Assembly (NCBI RefSeq): GCF_031085375.1
Contig: NZ_JAVCWF010000001.1
Location: 930,001-994,000 of the forward strand
Source: Lactiplantibacillus brownii
GTDB taxonomy: Bacteria; Bacillota; Bacilli; Lactobacillales; Lactobacillaceae
Length of the DNA stretch: 64,000 nucleotides
Direction: 5' to 3'
The notes beneath the pieces were generated by a model that had not been told where the DNA came from, did not search any database, and saw only the letters and a list, made by a program, of their open reading frames with translations. How positions within the stretch are numbered: position 1 is the first letter of the stretch; each line of letters begins with the position of its first letter. This document shows positions 56,984 through 64,000 of this stretch, in pieces. A program made the translations under genes and the position numbers.

Positions 56984-57973
56984 TTAATTATGGCGTGTGA
57001 GTAACTGTTGTGTTAGACGAATCAAGTTATCACGCGCTGGAACAGCTGGTAACTTGTTTAAGAGTTTGAGTGCGTCATTGGTGTACTTGGTGGCAAGCGC
57101 TTGTGCTTGTGTCACACCACCAGCGTCAATGACGAGCTGCTGAACACGTTCTAAGTCAGTTTGGCTAATATTACCTTGTAAACGTAGTAAGGGTAATAAC
57201 TCGCGTCGAGCATCTGTCTGTAATGCGAAGATCAATGGTGAGGTGTACACCCCTTCGACGACATCTTCCAAAATTGGTTTGCCAATTTCGTGACTAGTTT
57301 CTTGATAGTCGAGAATATCATCGAGAATCTGAAAAGCCATCCCAATCGCCATCCCGGCTTTTTGGGCCCGCGCAGCGAAACGATCGCTAGTGCCAGATTC
57401 GAAGGCCCCTAAGAAACAGCTGAGCGCAAATAATTCGGCTGTTTTCCCTTGGATCTGTTCCTGATACTGTGCCATGGTGATATCAATATGATAATGTCGA
57501 TCTTTTTGCTGGACCTCGCCGACTAAAATTTTTTCCATTTTTGAAGAGTTCAATTGAATACTCTTAAAACTACTAGAATAATGAGACAAAATCTTGAAAA
57601 CAACAACGAACAAGTAATCGCCAGCATAAACGGCGACATCTTTCCCAAATTGGGCCTGAATGCTCGTCGTATGGCGTCGGAGCGTAGCATCGTCAATAAT
57701 ATCATCATGGATCAGGGTGGCCGTGTGCAGTGTTTCTAGGGAAGCTGCCAACGCGATCATTCGCTGCCGATCTGTGGACTTAAATTGCGAAAATAATAAA
57801 CAATAAGCGGGGCGTAACAGCTTACCACCACTATGAATCATTTCCAAAATGGCTTCGGTAATGGCCGTATCCGAAATATTGATATTGTCGTTCATCAACT
57901 GCATGACCTGTTTTAGTTCCGGCTGAAGTGTCGGGTAATCGTGCCAGATTGGATGTAATTGCGTTGCTTGCAT
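56984..57973 (-). CDS. dmkB: Polyprenyl diphosphate synthase, EET/menaquinone tail (DmkB)
   Basis: 329 residues. Both Asp-rich motifs of trans-prenyl synthases are present: DDIIDD in TLIHDDIIDDATLRRH and DDILD in FQILDDILDY. It makes the long isoprenoid chain that is attached to a demethylmenaquinone-type quinone. The ATG at 57973 has AAAGGA 12 bases upstream; a further ATG at 58003 overlaps eetB and lacks a site. Its place next to eetB, eetA and ndh2 points to the EET quinone pool rather than to undecaprenyl synthesis. The partner prenyltransferase DmkA is not in this window. Confidence 0.88.
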   Translation of the reverse strand: MQATQLHPIWHDYPTLQPELKQVMQLMNDNINISDTAITEAILEMIHSGGKLLRPAYCLLFSQFKSTDRQRMIALAASLETLHTATLIHDDIIDDATLRRHTTSIQAQFGKDVAVYAGDYLFVVVFKILSHYSSSFKSIQLNSSKMEKILVGEVQQKDRHYHIDITMAQYQEQIQGKTAELFALSCFLGAFESGTSDRFAARAQKAGMAIGMAFQILDDILDYQETSHEIGKPILEDVVEGVYTSPLIFALQTDARRELLPLLRLQGNISQTDLERVQQLVIDAGGVTQAQALATKYTNDALKLLNKLPAVPARDNLIRLTQQLLTRHN

Positions 57974-57980
57974 GGTAGCG

Positions 57981-58541
57981 TTAGTCCTTTCTTGATTTTT
58001 CATGGTTAAAACGTAGGTACTTTAAGATGGTCACATGAGTAAATAAATAATTGGCGGCAATCCCCAAGGCGCCACCGGCTGCTAAACCGATGATCGATAG
58101 GACTGGTAAGTAAAGCATGACGGTCCAAGTCTGCGCAATTAAGCTGGCAACTAACAATTGGCCAACGTTGTGCATCACCCCACCAGTGGCGGAAATACCA
58201 ATCAAACTGACACGCTTAGGCCCAAGTTGCTTCACTAAAATCATTGAAAACAAACTCAGAAAGGCGCCGCCAAAACTATATAAGAACGTGGAGAGTGTCC
58301 CACCTAGCAAAGCCGTCAAAATGAGTCGTAGCCAGGTGAGGGTGATTACATCTCGAAAAGATAAGGTGAAGATTGCCACGATGGTGATCAAGTTGGCTAG
58401 GCCGAGCTTGGCGCCGGGGGCGAAGGCGAACGGGAAAGGAATCATCCGTTCCAGAATGCCAATGATTACCCCTTGGGCAACGAGTAGGGCAATATAAATA
58501 TTGCGATGCGTTTTATTAGATTGTTCATACGAATTATTCAC
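57981..58541 (-). CDS. eetB: Gx-transporter family membrane protein EetB
   Basis: 186 residues, five to six membrane helices, GTG start. ERMIPFPFAFAPGAKLGLANLITI and GGTLSTFLYSFGGAFLSLFSMILVKQL match the Gx transporter (heptaprenyl synthase component I) family that includes EetB. In the Listeria EET model EetA and EetB help pass electrons from the membrane quinone to the extracellular side; the exact role is unproven. GGAG lies nine bases before the start, overlapping the end of eetA. dmkB begins within eight bases downstream. Confidence 0.85.
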   Translation of the reverse strand: MNNSYEQSNKTHRNIYIALLVAQGVIIGILERMIPFPFAFAPGAKLGLANLITIVAIFTLSFRDVITLTWLRLILTALLGGTLSTFLYSFGGAFLSLFSMILVKQLGPKRVSLIGISATGGVMHNVGQLLVASLIAQTWTVMLYLPVLSIIGLAAGGALGIAANYLFTHVTILKYLRFNHEKSRKD

Positions 58542-58547
58542 TAGTTT

Positions 58548-59039
58548 TTACTCCGTAACCAGCCCATTACCGCCGGATTGAACTTTCCCGGTACTGGACT
58601 TGATTTCAACCAAAAGTTTGTGTGGTAAACAAACGATGGTTTGGCCGGGTTTGTGAATCCAACCCCGGCGGACGCAAACTTGGTCCGTACAATTAGCTTT
58701 AGTAATAGCGACCCGTTTCGGTTCAAAGGTGACACGGTTGTAATGGCCACCTGCATCGCGGTAAGTATAATGTTGTGTTTTGGTGAGCGTCGTCAAATTG
58801 ACCCGTTTCAAAACTTTACCATCATGTGACACGACCGCGGTCAAGCTGTGACGTTTCTTCTGCGCTGTTTTCTTAGCCACTTGAGCTTCACGAATTGCCT
58901 GTTGCCGCTGTTGATATGAGAACACGGCCAGCGGTGCAAAGGATAAGATCAGTAAGCCGACAATGAGGACAATGTCGAATGGCCGGATCATATCGCCGTA
59001 GCGCTTGAGCACGTGCCATGTTGAACGTAATCGTTGCAT
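58548..59039 (-). CDS. eetA: NusG-domain-II lipoprotein-like EET protein EetA
   Basis: 163 residues. One membrane helix (about 22-42) anchors an extracellular NusG_II domain, with Cys117 and Cys122 in NCTDQVC and Cys137 in TIVCLPHKL. This is the EetA family. AGGAGG eight bases before the ATG at 59039 fixes the start. The three Cys could bind a cofactor or form a disulfide. It is translated with eetB and lies just downstream of ndh2. Confidence 0.86.
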   Translation of the reverse strand: MQRLRSTWHVLKRYGDMIRPFDIVLIVGLLILSFAPLAVFSYQQRQQAIREAQVAKKTAQKKRHSLTAVVSHDGKVLKRVNLTTLTKTQHYTYRDAGGHYNRVTFEPKRVAITKANCTDQVCVRRGWIHKPGQTIVCLPHKLLVEIKSSTGKVQSGGNGLVTE

Positions 59040-59131
59040 TGCCGGGCCTCCTTTTAGATTGAATAAAAAATGGTTCAAGGTAAAAGCTACCCTTGAACCA
59101 TCGGGAAACTATTTAATTAATTATAACGCAT

Positions 59132-61000
59132 CTAGCGGGTTTTGACAGCATCGTAATGTGAGCTGACGTTGCCATACCACCAATGACCGAGGTGTTTTTG
59201 CATCCACGGAACAACCCAGAAGTCCAAACCAAATGTCCGGCCGGAACCGTTCATCAAGGCGAGGGCCGCAAAGACCATCCAGAGGTTGACCCAGTAGAAC
59301 ATCCCTGATAGGCAGAAGACCACAACCAAACCAATGGTGATGGCGTTTGCTAACCAAGTGAAGAGGCCAAAGAAGATACATAATGCCACGGCGATTTCCA
59401 CACAAGTCATCAACTTCTGGAAGAAGAAGGCCATTTGCATGTTTGGAATGAAGACCTTGGTTACGGATTCGAACCAAGCAGGCATCTTGTCAAAGACAAG
59501 CAATGGATCTTTACCATACATGTATGACAAACTGAAAATCCCTTTAGCAGCCTTAGTGGTTGATTCACTGGCACCACTGGTTGCGGAAACTTGTAACCAA
59601 GAGAAGGAAGTCAATCGAAGTTTGTCAACAAACCATGATTCTTTCCCTTGTACCTTGGTCCAGCAATCCCAAAGCCACATGGCACCATAGAAGAAGCGTA
59701 ACGGCACACTCCACAAGACGTTACCCATCCGTGACGTCCAACCGCGGAAGACATTCCGACGATTACGTGTCCGGAAGAATTCATGCATGAAGTACTGGAA
59801 TAAATAATAGCCAGAGAAAATCTGAACATAATAGAGCCAGTTGATCGCATGTTTTAATAAGACCGCGATGAAACCGGAAACGTTCCAGTTATCAAGCACT
59901 TGTGCAACGGCATACTTAGAACCAATCGAGTCAACTGAGGCTTGATAGGCACCATGGAATGGCTTAACTTTCGTATCCGTATGGTCCACGTTTTTGATAA
60001 TACCTTGAACCGCTGTGGCAGCTGTTTCTTCAGCACCTTGAACGATTTGTGGTACTGGCCGTGGTTGACCAGGTTCTTGATAGCTAGTGGAATCCCCAGC
60101 TAAGAAGATGTTTTTGGCATCTTTAGCTTGCATAAATTCGTTAGCGACCAAACGGCCACCACGAGGCGCAGTTTCGATACCAAAGTTCTTAACGACACTG
60201 TTGGCACGAACCCCAGCCGTCCAGATTAAGGTATAGGTTGGAATTGGTTCCTTGTCTTTCAAGGTGACATGATCTTCAAAGACTTCAGTGATCATGGAGT
60301 TGGTTAAAATATCTACCCCATGTTTGGTCATATATTTAGCCGCTTTACCGGCTTGCGTCCGATTTAACATGTTGATAATCGTTGGCGCTGCTTCAACCAA
60401 TTGAATGGTGATTTCGCTAGGATCAAGCTTGTTGTCCTTAGCTAAAATGTCACGATATTCAATTAATTCACCAACTAATTCGGAACCCGTAAAGCCAGAA
60501 CCACAGACGGTGAAAGTCAGCATTGCTTTACGTTTAGCTGGATCAAGTTCAGCCGCCCCGCGACGGATGATGTCTGCCAAATGAGCCCGTAAACTCATTG
60601 CTTGTTCAAATGACCACAATTCGTAGCCATGTTCTTTAACGCCCGGTGTCCCGAAGTCGTTAGATTCGCCACCTAAACTAATTAACAGTTGATCATATTG
60701 ATAACTGCCGTGTTCAGTCGTGACGGTTTGTTGATCCTTGTCGATTCCCGTAACCGTGTCGGTAACGAGGCGGACGTTTTTGCGACGAGAGAATAACCGT
60801 TGCAAATCATATTGAATATGCTCTGGTTCAACTCGTTCAGTCGCAACTTCATGTAATTCGGTCATATACGTGAAGTATGAATGCCGGTCAATCAGCGTGA
60901 TTTCGACGTCAGCATTCTTTTTGAAATGCTTAGCCAATTTCTTCGTCGCATAAACTCCGGCAAAACCCGCGCCGACAACGACAATATTTTTCTTTGCCAT
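59132..61000 (-). CDS. ndh2: EET type II NADH dehydrogenase Ndh2
   Basis: 622 residues, about 200 longer than ordinary NDH-2. The first 400 are a flavin NADH dehydrogenase with GAGFAG (residues 10-15), a second nucleotide motif in VCGSGFTGSELVGEL, and LAGDSTS. The C-terminal 200 residues add several membrane helices, the DoxX-like extension seen in EET Ndh2. It passes electrons from NADH to a membrane quinone. GGGAG is upstream of the ATG. First gene of the minus-strand operon ndh2-eetA-eetB-dmkB; divergent from pplA. Confidence 0.93.
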   Translation of the reverse strand: MAKKNIVVVGAGFAGVYATKKLAKHFKKNADVEITLIDRHSYFTYMTELHEVATERVEPEHIQYDLQRLFSRRKNVRLVTDTVTGIDKDQQTVTTEHGSYQYDQLLISLGGESNDFGTPGVKEHGYELWSFEQAMSLRAHLADIIRRGAAELDPAKRKAMLTFTVCGSGFTGSELVGELIEYRDILAKDNKLDPSEITIQLVEAAPTIINMLNRTQAGKAAKYMTKHGVDILTNSMITEVFEDHVTLKDKEPIPTYTLIWTAGVRANSVVKNFGIETAPRGGRLVANEFMQAKDAKNIFLAGDSTSYQEPGQPRPVPQIVQGAEETAATAVQGIIKNVDHTDTKVKPFHGAYQASVDSIGSKYAVAQVLDNWNVSGFIAVLLKHAINWLYYVQIFSGYYLFQYFMHEFFRTRNRRNVFRGWTSRMGNVLWSVPLRFFYGAMWLWDCWTKVQGKESWFVDKLRLTSFSWLQVSATSGASESTTKAAKGIFSLSYMYGKDPLLVFDKMPAWFESVTKVFIPNMQMAFFFQKLMTCVEIAVALCIFFGLFTWLANAITIGLVVVFCLSGMFYWVNLWMVFAALALMNGSGRTFGLDFWVVPWMQKHLGHWWYGNVSSHYDAVKTR

Positions 61001-61285
61001 TGCGTAACAACTCCCTTGAATAAATAATGTAAAAAAATAATAATTCCACTTACAATTATATAAGTAATGTAAACGTTTGTCTATGAATTATTGATTAGAA
61101 TGCATAATAAATCACATTATACCAAACTGGAATTTTTGCGTTATAATAAATGAATAGTTAAGCGTAACCAACGTTAGTACCATAGCATTTATTACTAATA
61201 TTTTTATAATTACGATTGACTAACTTGAGAATTAACGTTAAGATTAATGTGAATTTTCATACAAAAAGGTTAGGAGTGGGAAATT
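61001..61285. other. Divergent control region between ndh2 and pplA
   Basis: 285 AT-rich bases. The plus-strand promoter is at 61216. TGTAAACGTTTG at 61068-61079 is centred on AAACGTTT and partly resembles a CcpA cre site, though its right half fits poorly. It lies 70 bases before ndh2. Confidence 0.45.
61216..61244 (+). promoter_or_regulatory. pplA promoter
   Basis: TTGACT at 61216-61221 and TAAGAT at 61239-61244, 17-bp spacer. Confidence 0.6.
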
Positions 61286-62212
61286 ATGAAGTTTAAGTCA
61301 GTTATTACAGGTGCGTCAGTTGTTGCCATTTCAGCATTAGCTTTGGCAGGTTGTGGGAGCAGCTCATCAAGTTCTAGTTCGTCATCATCAAAGAAGAGTT
61401 CATCATCATCTTCTTCAGCAAAAACGACCAAGGTCGCTAAAATGACCGCTGGGAGTAAAATGAAGGCGGGAACTTATAAACTCGCTGAACAAAATTATTC
61501 ACATGGTTATAAGACAACGTTTAGTATTACCGTTAACAATAAAGGTAAGATTACGAAGTCAAATTATGACCAAATCAACAAGAAGGGCAAGTCCAAGGTC
61601 GATGATGCTTCATATAACAAGCAAATGAAGAAGATCTCAAAGACTAACCCTAAGACTTACGAACCTAAGTTGAACAAAGCCTTAGAAGGTGCGGCTGCTA
61701 CTGGTAACGTTGGCAAGATCGACGTTGTTTCCGGTGCTACTGAATCATCAAAGAGCTTCCAAAACTATGCACAACAATTGATTCAAGCTGCCCAAGCCGG
61801 CAACACTAGCACTATCAAGATTAACAATGGCGCTAAGATGAAAGACGGCACCTACACCTTGAACGAAAAGAACTATTCACATGGTTACAAGGTAACGTTT
61901 GCTATGACAGTTAAGGACAACAAGATCACTGAATCTAAGTATGACCAAGTGAACAAAGATGGTAAGTCCAAGACTAACGATGCTTCATACAACAAGCAAA
62001 TGAAGAAGATTGCTAAGACTGATCCAAAGACTTATACCCCAGCTTTGAACAAGTCATTGGTTAAGAATAGTGACCCAACTAAAGTTGACGTTGTTACGGG
62101 TGCCACTGAATCATCCAATACCTTCGTATTGTATGCTGAACAACTACAAAATGCTGCTCAAAATGGCGACACAAAGACAATCACGGTTGACAACATGGTC
62201 TTCTCTGACTAG
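61286..62212 (+). CDS. pplA: Extracellular flavin-binding lipoprotein PplA
   Basis: 308 residues. The lipoprotein signal ends at Cys23 (LAGC) and is followed by a Ser/Lys spacer (about 24-47). Two tandem FMN-binding domains share YSHGYKTTFS/YSHGYKVTFA and end in SGATESS and TGATESS; Thr152 and Thr274 are the predicted sites for covalent FMN. It takes electrons from the membrane EET complex and gives them to external iron or other acceptors. AGGAG precedes the ATG. The transferase that would load FMN (apbE) is next. Confidence 0.93.
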   Translation: MKFKSVITGASVVAISALALAGCGSSSSSSSSSSSKKSSSSSSSAKTTKVAKMTAGSKMKAGTYKLAEQNYSHGYKTTFSITVNNKGKITKSNYDQINKKGKSKVDDASYNKQMKKISKTNPKTYEPKLNKALEGAAATGNVGKIDVVSGATESSKSFQNYAQQLIQAAQAGNTSTIKINNGAKMKDGTYTLNEKNYSHGYKVTFAMTVKDNKITESKYDQVNKDGKSKTNDASYNKQMKKIAKTDPKTYTPALNKSLVKNSDPTKVDVVTGATESSNTFVLYAEQLQNAAQNGDTKTITVDNMVFSD

Positions 62213-62238
62213 CACTTATTACATTTAATTATTTTTTG

Positions 62239-62270
62239 AGGCCTGAGGCGTATCTGTCTCGGGTCTTTTA
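62239..62270 (+). terminator. Terminator after pplA
   Basis: GGCCTGAG pairs with CTCGGGTC using two G-T pairs, followed by TTTATTTT. Moderately strong, so some read-through into apbE is likely. Confidence 0.65.
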
Positions 62271-62358
62271 TTTTCGGTTCTGACCGATAAAAGTGGCAGT
62301 CATGGTTGAGAAACTTTGTTATAATTACGATTGAAAATATTTAAGGGGAAGTCACGTT

Positions 62359-63468
62359 ATGAAACTGAGAAAATGGATTCAGTTAGGATTAGTGCTGTCA
62401 TTAATTGTGCCACTAGCAGCCTGCAGTCAAAATAAGGCAAAGAAGCAAGCGAGCAACCGGCCCAAACCGACCAAAGTGATTCAAACGCCGATTGAGGACA
62501 CCCAATTTATGATGGGGACCGTGGTGACGTTACGGGTCTACAATAAAGGTAAGGATAAAGTGGTCGATGGGGCTTTCAAGCTTCTGAAAAAAGAAGCCAA
62601 GGAAGTCACGACTAATGCCAAAGAGTCGGAAATCGACAAGGTCAACGATGCGGCTGGCAAACATCCGGTCGTTGTTAGCAAGGACGTTTATCCGATTTTG
62701 AAGAAAGCTTATTACTATAGTAAGAATTCGGATGAATCGTTTGATATGGCGATTGGGTCGATCACGCAACTCTGGCGGATCGGTTTCTCGGATGCGCGGG
62801 TGCCAAGCCAAGCTGAGATTGCGTCGAACGTTAAGTTAGTTGACTATACAAAAGTCAAATTAAATGATAAAAAGCACTCGGTTTATTTAGCCCAAAAAGG
62901 CATGAAACTAGATCTTGGTGGGATTGCTAAAGGTTACATGACAGATCAAGTTCGCAATTACTTTTTGGATCATGGGGTTTCAACGGCCATTATTGACTTG
63001 GGTGGGAACATCTTTGTTATGGGTGATAGCCCTAAAGGAACCAAATCTGGTAATTGGACGGTTGGGATTCAAGATCCAAAACAGTCACGTGGGACCTCGA
63101 TTGGCTCACTGCCGGCTAAGAATATGTCGATCGTGACTTCTGGGATCTATGAACGTTTTCTCAGAAAGAATGGTAAAGTTTATAGTCATTTAATGGACCC
63201 GAAGACCGGGGCACCTTTCCAGAATAATCTGATGGGTGTGTCGATCATCTCGAAGAAATCAACCGATGGTGATGGCTTATCCACGGCGACCTTTGACAAA
63301 GGGTTAAAGGGCGGCATGAAATATATCAACGGTAAGGCTGACCAAGGTGTCGGGGCGATCTTTATTACCAAAGATAAAAAAGTTTATGTTTCCAATAATT
63401 TAAAAAAGAAGTTCTCACTCTTTAGTGATACTGGCTACAAGTATGGTCCCGCCAGTGATTTGAAATAG
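62359..63468 (+). CDS. apbE: FAD:protein FMN transferase (ApbE/FmnB), lipoprotein
   Basis: 369 residues. Lipobox LAAC with Cys22. ApbE signatures: MMGTVVTLRVYN, LDLGGIAKGYMTDQV, and the catalytic HLMDPKTGAPF. It moves FMN from FAD to threonine in D-x-x-(S/T)-G-A-T motifs, which PplA has twice. It acts outside the membrane, so FAD must be exported. AAGGGGAAG is upstream of the ATG. In Listeria the same gene is called fmnB. Confidence 0.93.
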   Translation: MKLRKWIQLGLVLSLIVPLAACSQNKAKKQASNRPKPTKVIQTPIEDTQFMMGTVVTLRVYNKGKDKVVDGAFKLLKKEAKEVTTNAKESEIDKVNDAAGKHPVVVSKDVYPILKKAYYYSKNSDESFDMAIGSITQLWRIGFSDARVPSQAEIASNVKLVDYTKVKLNDKKHSVYLAQKGMKLDLGGIAKGYMTDQVRNYFLDHGVSTAIIDLGGNIFVMGDSPKGTKSGNWTVGIQDPKQSRGTSIGSLPAKNMSIVTSGIYERFLRKNGKVYSHLMDPKTGAPFQNNLMGVSIISKKSTDGDGLSTATFDKGLKGGMKYINGKADQGVGAIFITKDKKVYVSNNLKKKFSLFSDTGYKYGPASDLK

Positions 63469-63537
63469 TCAAAAACCAATCCTGTCGGTGAATGTGATAT
63501 GATTAGAACCATAAAATGATGGAAATGAGGGACGACG

Positions 63538-64000
63538 GTGAGTCAGATTATTGACGTTGCACATTTAAATTATCGTTACCCGCAACAGTCGGCGGATGAC
63601 TTAACGTTAAAAGATATATCGTTTTCAGTCGCGGATGGCGAATGGGTCGCTATTGTCGGCCATAACGGTTCCGGTAAATCGACATTAGCTAAAAACTTAA
63701 ATGGGTTACTTGCCCCCGTTTCCGGTACCGTGACGGTCGATGGCCAAGTCCTATCAGAAACGACCGTTTGGGACATTCGGAAGAAAATTGGGATGGTCTT
63801 TCAAAATCCTGACAACCAATTTGTGGGCGCAACGGTCGAAGATGACGTGGCGTTCAGCTTAGAAAACCAAGGCATTCCGCGCGATGAAATGCTTGAACGG
63901 GTTCATGCCGCACTTAAACAGGTCGACATGGCTGATTTTGCGACTCGTGAACCCGCCCGGTTATCCGGTGGTCAGAAGCAACGTGTGGCTTTGGCGGGGA
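63538..64000 (+). CDS. ecfA1: ECF transporter ATP-binding protein A1 (cut by window edge)
   Basis: The first 154 residues are present, from a GTG start with GAGGGA upstream. Walker A is GHNGSGKST, the Q loop [20 protein letters not shown], and the signature LSGGQKQR near the cut. The QNPDNQ form marks EcfA (CbiO) proteins. It powers vitamin-uptake ECF transporters through EcfT; the rest of the module should follow outside the window. In Listeria an ECF component also serves FAD export for EET. Confidence 0.92.
   Translation, partial: MSQIIDVAHLNYRYPQQSADDLTLKDISFSVADGEWVAIVGHNGSGKSTLAKNLNGLLAPVSGTVTVDGQVLSETTVWDIRKKIGMVFQNPDNQFVGATVEDDVAFSLENQGIPRDEMLERVHAALKQVDMADFATREPARLSGGQKQRVALAG

Noticed and set aside
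61068..61079. TGTAAACGTTTG as a CcpA cre site before ndh2
   Set aside because: The centre fits but the right half does not match the cre consensus; kept only as a remark on the control region.
1..64000. CRISPR arrays, prophage genes, insertion sequences, rRNA genes
   Set aside because: None seen: no regularly spaced repeats, no transposase or integrase reading frames, no rRNA-like sequence.

Overview
This window is chromosomal DNA of a Gram-positive, low-to-mid GC lactic acid bacterium, most probably a Lactiplantibacillus of the L. plantarum / L. pentosus group. Evidence: strong Shine-Dalgarno sites, frequent TTG/GTG starts, zinc-type S14 and L36, CtsR/ClpC control, T-box and lysine-riboswitch leaders, a Lactobacillales-type rpoB leader, and an extracellular-electron-transfer (EET) locus with a 622-residue Ndh2. 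The assignment comes from reading protein sequences, not from a database search.

Layout. 1-18 kb is accessory and housekeeping DNA: a cut-off MerR gene facing an NAD(P) reductase, azlCD (branched-chain amino acid export), a DHA2 drug-efflux transporter with a DUF4811 partner and divergent MerR gene, a DtxR/MntR-type metal regulator, a cold-shock protein, a split ThrE-like exporter, a DUF915 lipoprotein hydrolase, a Tim44-like protein, an LCP cell-wall ligase, a PAP2 phosphatase, an esterase, a GNAT enzyme overlapping an Rrf2 regulator, and acetolactate synthase. 18-29 kb has a lysine riboswitch with lysP, a VanY-type carboxypeptidase, a deoxynucleoside kinase, a T-box with serS, seven tRNA genes, ctsR-clpC and a TetR regulator. 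29-38 kb has an attenuator-like leader with rpoB-rpoC, an endonuclease III that has lost half of its Fe-S ligands, and a prepilin peptidase. 38-57 kb is the large translation block: rpsL-rpsG, fusA, then the S10-spc-alpha gene series from rpsJ to rplQ. It has no tuf, and an 852-bp non-coding gap separates fusA from rpsJ.

57-63.5 kb is the flavin-based EET locus: dmkB, eetB, eetA and ndh2 on the minus strand, pplA and apbE on the plus strand, then the start of ecfA1 at the right edge. Together they would move electrons from NADH through a demethylmenaquinone-type quinone to a cell-surface flavoprotein. The locus sits between rplQ and ecfA1, genes that are usually adjacent in Firmicutes.

The least explained sequence is a family of non-coding repeats. 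Two copies of a 400-520 bp element (11810-12325 and 20159-20566) keep the same multi-branched fold, partly through compensating base changes. One copy carries an extra hairpin module of about 120 nt inside one arm, and a related module stands alone near 6.2 kb. A reversed fragment lies near 25.1 kb. These look like a modular structured RNA or mobile repeat family and are my best candidate for something undescribed.
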